A stretch of 64,000 bases of DNA from NCBI RefSeq assembly GCF_011761355.1, contig NZ_JAASRW010000003.1:395188-459187 (forward strand), in the 5' to 3' direction. The notes under the pieces are model-generated. The model searched no databases, was not told the DNA's origin, and saw nothing but the letters and a program-made list of their open reading frames with translations. The DNA comes from Paenibacillus lupini (GTDB lineage Bacteria > Bacillota > Bacilli > Paenibacillales > Paenibacillaceae). Shown here one piece after another: positions 34,886 to 43,116 of this stretch; position 1 is the first letter of the stretch, and each line of letters begins with the position of its first letter. Made by a program: the position numbers and the translations under genes.

Positions 34886-36106
34886 TTATTTCGATTGTGA
34901 CGTGCTCGTCATCTGTTTGCGGTCCCAGCGGAATAAACGGTTTAGTACGTTAAATATTACTTTGTTCTCCTTTGTGAGGAGTGGCCCCAGGATGGCCAGA
35001 ATCAGAACATATAGGGCAGCAAACGGCTGGATCACCGCCATCAGTGCACCTGCCTTAGCGAGATTAGCCATAATGATGGAGAATTCTCCACGTGATACGA
35101 TGGTCAGTCCGATATTAACGGAAGCTCTAGGCGAAAGTCCTGCGCTGCGCCCAGCCAGCATCCCGGCAGTCAGATTGCCGATCAGCGTGATGGCAACGGC
35201 AGCCAGTGACAGCCAGACCGCTCCGCCTAAGGCGGTTGGGTCAATCGTTAGCCCGAAACTGAAGAAGAATACTGCGCCAAAGAAGTCCCGGAAGGGAAGG
35301 ATCAGCTTCTCGATCCGTTTCATATGTTCAGTCTCAGCAAGTACGAGGCCAAACAATAAGGCACCAATGGCTTCGGCGACATGAATCGTCTCGGAGAGTC
35401 CTGCCACAAGGAACAGCCCCGCGAAGATGACCAGTGCAAACAGCTCATTGGAACGAATATTAAGTAGCTTGTTCAGTGTCGGCGCCGCTTTGCGGCCAAG
35501 GGTAAGAAGAGCAAGCATAAAGACAAGGGCAATAACCGTAGAGAGTACAATGCCGCCGATCGAGGTTGAACCACTCAGGACGAGCCCGGATAGGATCGAG
35601 ATATAAACAGCGAGGAATACATCCTCGAACATAATGATGCCAAGAATCATCTCCGTTTCCGGATTGGCGGTGCGCTTCAGATCAACCAGCACCTTGGCGA
35701 CAATCGCACTAGAGGAAATCGTAGTAATTCCAGCAATAACGAGTGTTTCTTGAAAAGGAAAGCCGCTCAGCCAGCCGAACAGGAGGCCAAGTGTGAAGTT
35801 AATGGCGATATAGATCGTTCCGCCGACCGCGATAGAGCGGCCGGACTTGATTAAGCGCCCAACGGAGAATTCCAGTCCGAGATAGAAGAGCAGGAATAAG
35901 ACGCCAAGCCTGCCCATGAACTCGATTAGAGGAGCGCTTTCGATAAAACGGAAGTCGAAATGCCAGAGTTCAACCGAATGCGGACCAACGGCCATTCCGA
36001 TCAGAATATAGAACGGAATGACGGAAAACCGGATTTTTGCCGACAGCAAACCAGCCACAGCGATAAGCGCAATAGCGAGGCCAACCTCTAATATGATGTG
36101 ATCCAT
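34886..36106 (-). CDS. khtU: K+(NH4+)/H+ antiporter KhtU
   Basis: CPA2-family membrane antiporter of 406 residues with about 12 helices. Typical stretches are FYLGLEFSVGRLIKSG, ITTISSSAIVAKVL (unwound-helix region) and SRGEFSIIMANLAK. The chain ends soon after the membrane part and has no RCK domain. The regulatory domain is instead the separate 164-residue protein encoded immediately upstream (5 bp apart), the arrangement of B. subtilis KhtTU. It exports potassium in exchange for protons during alkaline or electrophile stress. Confidence 0.87.
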   Translation of the reverse strand: MDHIILEVGLAIALIAVAGLLSAKIRFSVIPFYILIGMAVGPHSVELWHFDFRFIESAPLIEFMGRLGVLFLLFYLGLEFSVGRLIKSGRSIAVGGTIYIAINFTLGLLFGWLSGFPFQETLVIAGITTISSSAIVAKVLVDLKRTANPETEMILGIIMFEDVFLAVYISILSGLVLSGSTSIGGIVLSTVIALVFMLALLTLGRKAAPTLNKLLNIRSNELFALVIFAGLFLVAGLSETIHVAEAIGALLFGLVLAETEHMKRIEKLILPFRDFFGAVFFFSFGLTIDPTALGGAVWLSLAAVAITLIGNLTAGMLAGRSAGLSPRASVNIGLTIVSRGEFSIIMANLAKAGALMAVIQPFAALYVLILAILGPLLTKENKVIFNVLNRLFRWDRKQMTSTSQSK

Positions 36107-36111
36107 GACGA

Positions 36112-36606
36112 TTAATCACATCCATTCATGAGGATTTTTTTCAGTTCTTTATGCTGCGCCCGTTCTCCGGCAACAACAATCGTATTATCAGCGGCCAGAA
36201 TAACCTCGGGCCCAGGATTGATCTGCTTGGCATGATTGGCGGCGAGCAGAGCAATAACCGTCGTTCCTGTATTTTTACGGATATTCAGCTCTCCGATCGA
36301 TTTACCGATGCAGGCGTAATGCGCCTCAAGTTTGTACCATTCAATAATGAGCTCATCGAGTGCGACCTCGATCGTCTCAAGCATCTTTGGTTTATACGTC
36401 ATACCGCCGATCATAGCGGCAGCCATACGGGCTTCGTCGTCATCAAGGGTAATCATGGAGATGCTGGATTCGGGGTTATCGTGGTGGAAATGGTAGCATT
36501 CCCGGCGGCCGTCATTATGCACAATTATGACAAGCTGGTCGCCGCTGCGGGTATTCATTTGAAATTTTTTACCGATACCGGGCAAGTCGATTTCACGGAT
36601 ATTCAT
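36112..36606 (-). CDS. khtT: Antiporter regulatory subunit KhtT (RCK-C/TrkA-C)
   Basis: Cytoplasmic protein of 164 residues: an N-terminal domain ([31 protein letters not shown]) and a C-terminal TrkA-C fold (about 75-160, with [19 protein letters not shown] and [16 protein letters not shown]). In B. subtilis, KhtT gates KhtU and binds c-di-AMP. ATG 36606 has GAGGAGG eight bases upstream. It directly precedes khtU. Confidence 0.87.
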   Translation of the reverse strand: MNIREIDLPGIGKKFQMNTRSGDQLVIIVHNDGRRECYHFHHDNPESSISMITLDDDEARMAAAMIGGMTYKPKMLETIEVALDELIIEWYKLEAHYACIGKSIGELNIRKNTGTTVIALLAANHAKQINPGPEVILAADNTIVVAGERAQHKELKKILMNGCD

Positions 36607-36656
36607 AGGGAATTCCTCCTCGAGTATGATCGAAATTCTATTCGTCTGTTGTTGCC

Positions 36657-37013
36657 TTAAATGATCGAATAGGATGTCGTCAGCTTGAGGGGCATGAGCA
36701 GGCGTTTGAGCCGCTGCAGGAAAATGAAGGGGAGTAGAAAAACACGCTTGGCCTGCAAGAACAGGCGAGGGTAGCTGATCCAGCAGTAAATCACAGCCAG
36801 CAGTGTTGCCATGAGAAGCAGCTTGCTGGCAGGAGACACCGTGACCCTCTTAACAGCTTTCATGCTGTTCGGAAGGCTGTGCTCGATGTGGGCTCTGCTT
36901 GATTTCGAGGCATCGAAGTTGCCAAGCATCATGGTTGGCATGCTGAACAGAATAAATGCTCCAAGGAGGAAGAGAAGCAGCGTCAAACGACCTGCAGAAT
37001 GTGTTGTTCTCAT
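36657..37013 (-). CDS. Small membrane protein upstream of khtTU
   Basis: A 118-residue protein with two hydrophobic segments ([17 protein letters not shown] and [18 protein letters not shown]) and basic loops. I do not recognise a family. ATG 37013 has GGGAGG eight bases upstream, so it is a real gene. Its place before khtT matches that of khtS in B. subtilis, which also encodes a small protein, but I cannot show homology. Confidence 0.65.
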   Translation of the reverse strand: MRTTHSAGRLTLLLFLLGAFILFSMPTMMLGNFDASKSSRAHIEHSLPNSMKAVKRVTVSPASKLLLMATLLAVIYCWISYPRLFLQAKRVFLLPFIFLQRLKRLLMPLKLTTSYSII

Positions 37014-37102
37014 GAATGACGCCTCCCTTCGTTATTCTATCTGCTTTTGCCATTACTGAGCTTATGCGGGATTCGAGCCGTACCTCTTTTACGTCAAAAT
37101 GG

Positions 37103-37606
37103 CTATTGAGGTTTCACTCCTTTATCTGGAACAGGAACAGCCCTCGCTGTGGCTTGCCGCTCTTGCGAGCTTCTAAGAAGAAGGCGATACGCAGCGCTTA
37201 ATCCGACTAGCAGCAGAGACCCAGCCAAGACCGGGGTTAGCAGGAAAGACCAGCCTGCTCCGGACAGGATAACGACAAGTGGATCGGCACCAGCTGGGGG
37301 ATGAAGGGTTTTGGTTAACTGCATGAAGAAGATCGATAATGCTACCGCTGCAGCCATGGTCCAGGCATGATGACCAAACACATGCAGGAAAGTGAGACCG
37401 GTCAATGTGCTAATAAAGTGGCCGCCGATTACATTGCGAGGTTTAGCCAAAGGACTATCTGGCAGGGCGAATACAATAACGCAGGAAGCACCAAAGGGGG
37501 CCATTAACAGCGCTAGTCCCAACGAATTTTCAAACAGGAATAAGAGAAAGATGGCAGCAAAAGCACCTATAGCGGGCCATAGGAAGCGGATAGTACGGTC
37601 AAACAT
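37103..37606 (-). CDS. HPP family membrane protein
   Basis: Membrane protein of 167 residues with about four helices and the family motif LHPPAGADPLVV, plus MAPFGASCVIVFALP and KPRNVIGGHFIS. HPP proteins are linked in some bacteria and in chloroplasts to nitrite transport; that role is not shown for this type. It is divergent from a LysR regulator and upstream of the khtTU gene group on the same strand. Confidence 0.82.
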   Translation of the reverse strand: MFDRTIRFLWPAIGAFAAIFLLFLFENSLGLALLMAPFGASCVIVFALPDSPLAKPRNVIGGHFISTLTGLTFLHVFGHHAWTMAAAVALSIFFMQLTKTLHPPAGADPLVVILSGAGWSFLLTPVLAGSLLLVGLSAAYRLLLRSSQERQATARAVPVPDKGVKPQ

Positions 37607-37723
37607 GGAGCATCATCTCCTTTACGATCGAATGCTTCGATGGTATCATATGCTTAACCATTTGAAAAACGAATATATATGATAACTGTCATTTCGAAAT
37701 AAAATACCTAAGGAGGCGGTAAA

Positions 37724-38587
37724 GTGCTGGATCAATGGGATGGGAGGTCGCTCCGAACTTTTCTGACGGTAATGGAAGAGAAGAACTTTAGCCGAGCAGC
37801 TGATAAATTGGGCTATGTACAGTCCACCGTGACAACTCATATTGCACAGCTGGAGAAGGCCAGCGGCAAGAAGCTGTTCGACCGTCTGCCAAGAGGTGTT
37901 GAGCCAACAGAAGCAGGAGCTGCGCTGGCGCGGTTCGCGAGACAATTTGCGGAATTAAGTCAAGCCTTGGAGGATGATCTTCTTCGTACGGAGCAGCCTC
38001 GCGGGGTGCTTAAGGTTCGGGCATTAGAAGCCTACTGCGTGACCAGACTGCCTGGTCTCCTTGCCTCCTATGTAGAGCAGTACCCGGATGTTGAGCTGCA
38101 GCTCTCGACAGGGTTTATGGAGGATATTTGCGGCAGGGTACTTGATCAGAAGGATGACCTAGGGATCGTCCCTCGTGATCCTGAGAATGACAATCTCGTA
38201 TTCGAACCGCTGCTTGTAGAGGAATTAGTGTGGGTAGGTAGTCCGGATGCAAGAGGTGGCGGGAAACAGGTTTACATCAGTTATGGGAATGCTTGCTTGT
38301 ATCACGAGCTAGGCGAGTCATCCCTTCGTGAAGCGGGATATACCGTGCATGATCGCAGAAGCTTCCCGAGTGTGGAACTGATTAAGCGGATGGTTCAGTC
38401 GGGGTTTGGGATATCTTTATTGCCCAGGGTGAATGTGGAGGAGGATCTGCGGTCAGGGAAGCTGATTATAATGGATTTCCCTGTGCCAGAACCTGTTCAT
38501 CAGGGTTTTATCTATCTGAAAGGCAAGCAGCTTCGGCCGGCGGCGGCAGCATTTATAGAATGGGTGCGTTCTGGGCTTACCTCATAA
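37724..38587 (+). CDS. LysR-family transcriptional regulator
   Basis: A 287-residue regulator: N-terminal helix-turn-helix (LRTFLTVMEEKNFSRAADKLGYVQSTVTTHIAQLEKASGKKLFDR) and a C-terminal substrate-binding domain. GTG 37724 follows GGAGG by seven bases. It is divergent from the HPP gene over about 117 bp, so HPP and its neighbours are probable targets. Confidence 0.88.
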   Translation: MLDQWDGRSLRTFLTVMEEKNFSRAADKLGYVQSTVTTHIAQLEKASGKKLFDRLPRGVEPTEAGAALARFARQFAELSQALEDDLLRTEQPRGVLKVRALEAYCVTRLPGLLASYVEQYPDVELQLSTGFMEDICGRVLDQKDDLGIVPRDPENDNLVFEPLLVEELVWVGSPDARGGGKQVYISYGNACLYHELGESSLREAGYTVHDRRSFPSVELIKRMVQSGFGISLLPRVNVEEDLRSGKLIIMDFPVPEPVHQGFIYLKGKQLRPAAAAFIEWVRSGLTS

Positions 38588-38594
38588 GACGGCG

Positions 38595-38616
38595 AATTCG
38601 CTCGATCGTACGAATT
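38595..38616. promoter_or_regulatory. 22-bp palindrome 1, candidate TetR operator
   Basis: Outer arms AATTCG and CGAATT flank a CGATCG centre with two unpaired bases on each side. It shares the core CTCGATCGTAC with the second palindrome, 32 bp away centre to centre (about three helical turns). Confidence 0.6.
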
Positions 38617-38626
38617 TATATTGTGA

Positions 38627-38648
38627 TTTTAGCTCGATCGTACTAAAA
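38627..38648. promoter_or_regulatory. 22-bp palindrome 2, candidate TetR operator
   Basis: Outer arms TTTTAG and CTAAAA flank the same CTCGATCGTAC core. It lies 45 bases before the TetR start, so autorepression is likely. Confidence 0.6.
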
Positions 38649-38692
38649 TAAAGGATATCAATGGTCTCAATGATTAGCGAGGTTGGAAGAGC

Positions 38693-39283
38693 ATGAAGGG
38701 AACACGGGAAAAAATACTGCAAGCCTCACAAGAGCTTATAGCTAAACTCGGTTACGCCGGCTTTTCGCTAGGTATGATAGCCGAGCATTTGAGCATCAGC
38801 AAGGGCGTAGTAACGTACCATTTTCCGCAAAAGGATCTTATTCTGGCGGAGCTTGTGGAAGGCTACTTTCAACATGCAGCGGAGTATATGGGCAGGCATA
38901 TGGTTATTGATAAAACGGCGCTTGAAGCATTGGAGTCTTATATCGATAGCAATCTGCGTTATGTGGCTGAGAATCGGCTCGGGACATTGGCCATCATTCA
39001 CATTATTGCAAATCATCGTAACAAGGATGGAGAGTTGATTTTCTCGGATAAAGATAACCAACTTCACCAGCCGCTTATCGAAATTTTTCAATACGGACAA
39101 GATGAAGAGAAAAGCTTTAGGGATTTTCAGCCTGAGTTAATGGCTTTGCTCGTTAGAAGCGCAATAGACACGTTAAGCGGACGGATTGCGATGAACGAAA
39201 TTGCTGATCTTGATGGAACCATTAAGGAGACGATCCGAACTTTTACTTTTGCGACAAGGAGAGAAGGTCATGAAGAAAATTAA
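38693..39283 (+). CDS. TetR-family transcriptional regulator
   Basis: A 196-residue repressor with an N-terminal helix-turn-helix (GTREKILQASQELIAKLGYAGFSLGMIAEHLSISKGVVTYHFPQKD). ATG 38693 follows GGAAGAG. The end overlaps the next gene by 14 bases, so the small membrane protein is translated with it. Two near-identical palindromes upstream are probable operators. Confidence 0.87.
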   Translation: MKGTREKILQASQELIAKLGYAGFSLGMIAEHLSISKGVVTYHFPQKDLILAELVEGYFQHAAEYMGRHMVIDKTALEALESYIDSNLRYVAENRLGTLAIIHIIANHRNKDGELIFSDKDNQLHQPLIEIFQYGQDEEKSFRDFQPELMALLVRSAIDTLSGRIAMNEIADLDGTIKETIRTFTFATRREGHEEN

Positions 39284-39506
39284 AAATGACGGGCTGCAAA
39301 TCTTAGGGATCGTCCTGAGTATGGTCGGTATTGCTACCATTGCACAGCCGCTTATTCGAGCGCTCTTTGGCAAACCGCTGAAGTATCAGTTTCTTGGACT
39401 ACTTCCGGACGGTTGGGCATCCTTTGCAGCATGGGCCGTTATTTTGGTCATTGGGCTTGTCCTTGTGACGATTACGCAGGGACTCACTTCAGCTAAAAAA
39501 GAATAG
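39270..39506 (+). CDS. Small two-helix membrane protein coupled to TetR
   Basis: A 78-residue protein with two hydrophobic helices (LGIVLSMVGIATIAQPLI and FAAWAVILVIGLVLVTIT). ATG 39270 follows AGGAGAGAAGG inside the end of the TetR gene; the longer frame from 39201 lacks such a site. No family is recognised. A role as the TetR-controlled effector, perhaps an accessory transporter or stress protein, is a guess from position only. Confidence 0.65.
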   Translation: MKKIKNDGLQILGIVLSMVGIATIAQPLIRALFGKPLKYQFLGLLPDGWASFAAWAVILVIGLVLVTITQGLTSAKKE

Positions 39507-39511
39507 CAATT

Positions 39512-39549
39512 AAAAGAGCAACGGCCTTGATAGCACCGTTGCTCTTTTT
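39512..39549. terminator. Bidirectional terminator
   Basis: AAAAGAGCAACGG (39512-39524) pairs with CCGTTGCTCTTTT (39536-39548), between the convergent small membrane protein and SDR genes. Confidence 0.88.
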
Positions 39550-39552
39550 CAC

Positions 39553-40326
39553 TTATTGACGATAGATTGGAGCGCCAAATGGTGCTCCGTCAGCTCCGCC
39601 GTCTACTTGAAGCTCAGCAGCTTGAACAAAGGAGGATTCATCCGAGGCCAAGAATAAAACAGCATTCGCAATTTCCTCGGGTTCTCCGAGACGGTTCTGC
39701 GGAATGGAGTGGGAGAGAGCAGCCTCCAGCTGCATCAGTTGCTCAGGTGAAGAAGCTCCCCAGATTGGGGTTTTGGTCGCGCCCGGCACAACCGTATTCA
39801 CCCGGATGCCACGCGGCGACAGCTCGGAGGCGAGTACTTTGGCCATGCTGCTAACAGCACCTTTGCTGGCGGCATAAGCTGCCCAGCCAAATCCGCCGGT
39901 AGTGGCAAGCACTGAGCCGACAAGGATAACCGACGCACCAGGCTGCAAATAAGGTGCCGCTGCCTGTACGGTGAAGAATACACCAGTCACGTTAATCTTC
40001 AGAATATGCTCGAAGTCTTCCAGCTTCGTATCACCAAGTGGTGTACTGCCGGCTACACCGGCATTCGCAAAGACGATGTCCAGTTTGCCAAATTGCTTAA
40101 TGGCAGCAGCAACGGCTTGCTCTGCACCAGCAGGTTCGGTTGCATCCGCCTGTACAGCGAAGGCATTTTCTTGACCAAGCTCATTAACTGCTGCTGTTAA
40201 AGAAGCCTGATTGCGGCCTGTAATAACAACCTTTGCACCTTCCTCTACAAATCTTCTGGCGGTAGCCAGCCCGATACCACTATTACCTCCAGTAATTAAT
40301 GCTACTTTTTCGTTTAATTTACTCAT
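39553..40326 (-). CDS. Short-chain dehydrogenase/reductase
   Basis: Cytoplasmic NAD(P)-dependent oxidoreductase of 257 residues: cofactor motif ALITGGNSGIG, NAG (VFANAGVAG), catalytic Ser and YAASKGA (Tyr/Lys), and a C-terminal VDGG. The start is ATG 40326, about 11 bases after AAGGAG; a GTG nine bases earlier is too close to that site. A TetR gene lies directly upstream on the same strand, and a TetR-like operator overlaps the start region. Confidence 0.87.
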   Translation of the reverse strand: MSKLNEKVALITGGNSGIGLATARRFVEEGAKVVITGRNQASLTAAVNELGQENAFAVQADATEPAGAEQAVAAAIKQFGKLDIVFANAGVAGSTPLGDTKLEDFEHILKINVTGVFFTVQAAAPYLQPGASVILVGSVLATTGGFGWAAYAASKGAVSSMAKVLASELSPRGIRVNTVVPGATKTPIWGASSPEQLMQLEAALSHSIPQNRLGEPEEIANAVLFLASDESSFVQAAELQVDGGADGAPFGAPIYRQ

Positions 40327-40356
40327 TATAAACACAACTCCTTATTTTTTAATATG

Positions 40357-40370
40357 AGAACGATCATTCT
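40357..40370. promoter_or_regulatory. Candidate TetR operator upstream of the SDR gene
   Basis: AGAACGATCATTCT is a near-perfect palindrome. The longer GAGAACGATCA recurs twice, in both arms of the palindrome at 41001-41042. It lies just downstream of a TATTAT box (minus strand) for the SDR gene. Confidence 0.6.
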
Positions 40371-40387
40371 ATAATATGCAAAAAAAT

Positions 40388-40963
40388 TTAATCTAGAATA
40401 GACATTGTTGTCGCAATAATCTGTTGTAATCTCTCTCTATTGTATTGGGTCTTCACCATCACCCGAAGTCCCGTCAGTGCATTGTTGAAGTAGGCAGATA
40501 ACATCTCTGCATCAAGTGCTGCAGACAGTTCCCCAGTTTGCTGGCCTTTGACGATCAGATCACGGATCAGCTCTTCGGTAAGTTCCCAGCTTCTGTTGAC
40601 ATAAGCTTCAAGCTCGGTATCATGAACGGCTAATTCCACAGCTGTATTCACCATTAAACAGCCTTGCGGACGTTCCTCATCTTGAGCGATCGTTGCTTCC
40701 ATGAGAGAGCGAATGGCGGCATTTGCTGTGAAGGAGCTGTTGGCCCGTTGTTCAATGGACTTCCAGACCGTGTTGCTATAGCGCTTCAAAGCTAACAAAT
40801 ATAAGGCGTGCTTATCGCCGAAGGTATCGTAGATACTTCTTCTGTGAATGCCCATATGCTCAACAAGATCCTGCATAGAGGTCTTCTCATAGCCTTGTGC
40901 CCAGAACAGCTTCATTGCCTTCAGCAGTACAGCATCTTCATCAAATTCTTTGCTCCTGGCCAA
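40388..40963 (-). CDS. TetR-family transcriptional regulator
   Basis: A 191-residue regulator with an AcrR-type helix-turn-helix (LLKAMKLFWAQGYEKTSMQDLVEHMGIHRRSIYDTFGDKHALYLLAL) and a YcdC/RutR-like ligand domain. TTG 40963 lies ten bases after AAGGAGG. Repeated GAGAACGATCA sites upstream of it and of the SDR gene suggest it represses both. Confidence 0.87.
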   Translation of the reverse strand: MARSKEFDEDAVLLKAMKLFWAQGYEKTSMQDLVEHMGIHRRSIYDTFGDKHALYLLALKRYSNTVWKSIEQRANSSFTANAAIRSLMEATIAQDEERPQGCLMVNTAVELAVHDTELEAYVNRSWELTEELIRDLIVKGQQTGELSAALDAEMLSAYFNNALTGLRVMVKTQYNRERLQQIIATTMSILD

Positions 40964-41000
40964 ATCGTTTCTGCCTCCTTTCGAAATCAGAATATCATAT

Positions 41001-41042
41001 TGAGAACGATCAGTAAAGAATTATTTTTACTGATCGTTCTCA
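41001..41042. promoter_or_regulatory. Large palindrome with two TetR half-operators
   Basis: TGAGAACGATCAGTAAA (41001-41017) is repeated inverted at 41026-41042 around eight bases. It is 38 bases upstream of the TetR start, on the shared side with the divergent MarR gene, and could control both. Confidence 0.6.
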
Positions 41043-41088
41043 AAAGGGGGGGTGGCCCCCTAATTCGCCCTACTGGAAAATTTTAATA

Positions 41089-41156
41089 AAAATTAGTTGC
41101 AATAGCATTCTATCTGGCATAAGATGAGAATAAAATTAGTTGCAATAACATTCTAT
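41089..41156. repeat. 25-bp direct repeat at the MarR promoter
   Basis: The sequence starting AAAATTAGTTGCAATA and ending CATTCTAT occurs at 41089-41113 and 41132-41156 with one difference. The first copy overlaps the -35 box and the second lies at the predicted transcription start, as expected for a repressor site pair. Confidence 0.65.
41097..41125 (+). promoter_or_regulatory. Probable promoter of the MarR-VOC pair
   Basis: TTGCAA (41097-41102), a 17-base spacer and TAAGAT (41120-41125). Transcription would begin near 41132, downstream of the ATG at 41124, which argues against that ATG being the start of translation. Confidence 0.5.
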
Positions 41157-41174
41157 TATGGAGGAGGAAATAAT

Positions 41175-41633
41175 CTGAGCGGGCATTGGAAGAAAGGGCA
41201 TGATAATGCCTCAGAATCACATGGGCAATATATTTCGGCGATCTACCGCCATATGCAGATCTTGATTACAGCAGAGCTGGCGCCATACCGGATTGGAAGC
41301 GGGCAGTATATTTTTCTCATGGCGATTGCCTCAAGGCAGCCAGTTACACAGAAGGCCCTAAGCGAGAAGCTGTTTATTGATAAAACAACAACGGCGAAGG
41401 CTATTGCGAAGCTGGAAGCGGAAGGGTACGTGCGTAGGAAGGCCGATCCGGCGGATAACCGCTACCATCTGCTCTATTTGACAGAAGCGGGGCATGAGGT
41501 AGTACCGAAGGTGCAGGAGGCGTTGAATCGGATCAAAAGTAAGACCCGAAGAGGAATCAGCGATGATGAGTATGGCTTATTATTAACCCTGTTAAAAAAT
41601 GTGCTTCATAATCTAACGGAGGGGGATGAATAA
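41175..41633 (+). CDS. MarR-family regulator, probably with a CTG start
   Basis: A winged-helix regulator of about 152 residues (QKALSEKLFIDKTTTAKAIAKLEAEGYVRRKADPADNRYHLLYLT). The only ATG/GTG/TTG upstream in frame is ATG 41124, which lies before the predicted transcription start. A perfect GGAGGAGG at 41160-41167 instead points to CTG 41175, seven bases on, giving LSGHWKKGHDN as the N-terminus and the usual MarR length. It precedes and nearly abuts the VOC gene. The family call is firm; the start codon is an inference. Confidence 0.8.
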   Translation: MSGHWKKGHDNASESHGQYISAIYRHMQILITAELAPYRIGSGQYIFLMAIASRQPVTQKALSEKLFIDKTTTAKAIAKLEAEGYVRRKADPADNRYHLLYLTEAGHEVVPKVQEALNRIKSKTRRGISDDEYGLLLTLLKNVLHNLTEGDE

Positions 41634-41634
41634 G

Positions 41635-42006
41635 ATGATTGCACAGCCTTTTATCGTAGTGGAGAATTGCAAAGAGGAAATCAAGTATTATCAAAGCGTC
41701 TTTGGCGGTGAGATTGTGATCCTGCGCGAGCAGGGGGACACGGTTCTTAATGCGGATCTCCATGTAGAGGGAACTTCTCTTAAGTTCGCAGATACTAAGG
41801 CGGCGAAGCCGGCTGTGAAAGGCGATTATGTTAGAGTGTTTCTGAAGATTGATACGGAGGAAGCGTTCAGGAAAATCTATGAGGAGTTTGCAGGGAGCGG
41901 GACGATTCAAGCGGCTATGTACGAAGCACCGTTTAATGGCTATCTGGCGATTGTCACCGATCGGAATGGCGTATGCTGGGTGCTGTCGTATTATCGGGAG
42001 GGTTAA
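41635..42006 (+). CDS. VOC-family (PhnB/glyoxalase-like) protein
   Basis: Cytoplasmic protein of 123 residues made of two beta-alpha-beta-beta-beta units (PFIVVENCKEEIKYYQSVFGGEI; VEGTSLKFADTK; GYLAIVTDRNGVCWVL). Such PhnB-like proteins bind metals or small electrophiles; the activity is unknown. ATG 41635 is nine bases after GGAGGGGG; an ATG at 41626 is too close. Cotranscribed with the MarR gene. Confidence 0.82.
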   Translation: MIAQPFIVVENCKEEIKYYQSVFGGEIVILREQGDTVLNADLHVEGTSLKFADTKAAKPAVKGDYVRVFLKIDTEEAFRKIYEEFAGSGTIQAAMYEAPFNGYLAIVTDRNGVCWVLSYYREG

Positions 42007-42010
42007 AAAG

Positions 42011-42048
42011 AAAACAACAGTGGGGGAAGTTCCCGCACTGTTGTTTCT
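42011..42048 (+). terminator. Rho-independent terminator
   Basis: AAACAACAGTG...GGG pairs with CCC...CACTGTTGTTT across a short loop, followed by TCTTATG. Confidence 0.82.
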
Positions 42049-42130
42049 TATGGTGCTGGTACGCACGCGGGAAAACTAACGTTGGATCCGGGCATGTAAA
42101 AGCTGGTGGTGTGAAAGTCAGCGGTGTTGC

Positions 42131-43006
42131 TTAAGGAGAAAATGTCTCTTCCGTATCAGTAGGAGGAGTTGTCTCATCTACCCATGGAGGAGCTGTCTGC
42201 TCGGTGTCAGTGTCAGTAGGAGAAGGATCTTCAGTTACCGGAGTAGTCGACTCTTCGGTTACTGGAGTAGTTGGTTCTTCACTTGTAGGTTGTTCCGACT
42301 GCGAAGGAGTTGAAGGTGTCGTTGTATGTACCGGCGTTGGTGTTGGTGTCGGACTTGGTGTTGGCGCTACATACTGCTGCTTGGCCTCATATGCACCTGT
42401 AACGAGCAAATCACGTGTTGCATTGGCTTGTCCGCCAAATTTTCCATCAGTTCCATTAGACAAAATTTTTAATTCGAGGGCCATCGAGACATAACCTTGT
42501 GCCCAATCGGATACAGTTGTGTCATTCCCAGTGGCTGCTCTGCCTTCGGTATCTTTGCCAAGAACTCTGACCAAGAACGTAGCGAGCTGTTCTTTGGTTA
42601 CTTTACCAGCAGGATTGTAAGTGCCTTCTCCATAGCCATCGGTAATACCTGCCGTTTTAAGTGCTTCAATATAAGGCAAGGCGTAACCATTTGCAGGATC
42701 ATCGCTGCTTACATCGGAGAAGCTGGATGTCTTCAATGAAGAGTCGGTTTCCAGCCCTGTTAGCAAAGCTGCAACCTTAGCGAATTGAGCGCGGTTCATT
42801 TCTTCCTTGAGTCCGAAGCTCGTGTCGGAGACGCCGTCAAAGATTCCCGCGCTGATCAAAGCATCGAACTTGGCTTTAGTTGCTGCATCCAAATCCTTCA
42901 AGTCGGTGAAATCTGCAGATGTCTTTGTAGTGGCGGCAAAGCTCAATGAACCATAGGTACATAAGAGCAGAGCGAATGCAATGCCTGCGATTTTCTTTTT
43001 CATCAT
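42131..43006 (-). CDS. Secreted SLH-domain protein with acidic Thr/Pro tail
   Basis: A 291-residue exported surface protein: signal peptide (ending SFA-A, about residue 25), a short first segment and two clear SLH repeats (TSFGLKEEMNRAQFAKVAALL; GYGEGTYNPAGKVTKEQLATFLVRVLG), then about 75 residues rich in Thr, Pro, Ser and Glu. There is no catalytic domain, so it probably decorates or anchors to the cell wall through pyruvylated polymers. Three in-frame ATGs occur (43012, 43006, 43003); I take 43006, about six bases after AAAGGG. It is divergent from the SMP-30 gene. Confidence 0.82.
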   Translation of the reverse strand: MMKKKIAGIAFALLLCTYGSLSFAATTKTSADFTDLKDLDAATKAKFDALISAGIFDGVSDTSFGLKEEMNRAQFAKVAALLTGLETDSSLKTSSFSDVSSDDPANGYALPYIEALKTAGITDGYGEGTYNPAGKVTKEQLATFLVRVLGKDTEGRAATGNDTTVSDWAQGYVSMALELKILSNGTDGKFGGQANATRDLLVTGAYEAKQQYVAPTPSPTPTPTPVHTTTPSTPSQSEQPTSEEPTTPVTEESTTPVTEDPSPTDTDTEQTAPPWVDETTPPTDTEETFSP

Positions 43007-43116
43007 ACTCATCCCTTTCAAGTTATAATCATTGCAATTGCTATATACAATTATCGACGCAATATTAAAAAATGTTTATATTATTCAGTTAATTTTCCCT
43101 ATGGAGGTATAGGTAT

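Noticed and set aside
42204..42494. Gly/Val-rich open frame on the plus strand opposite the SLH protein
   Set aside because: It mirrors the Thr/Pro/Glu codon repeats of the real minus-strand gene.
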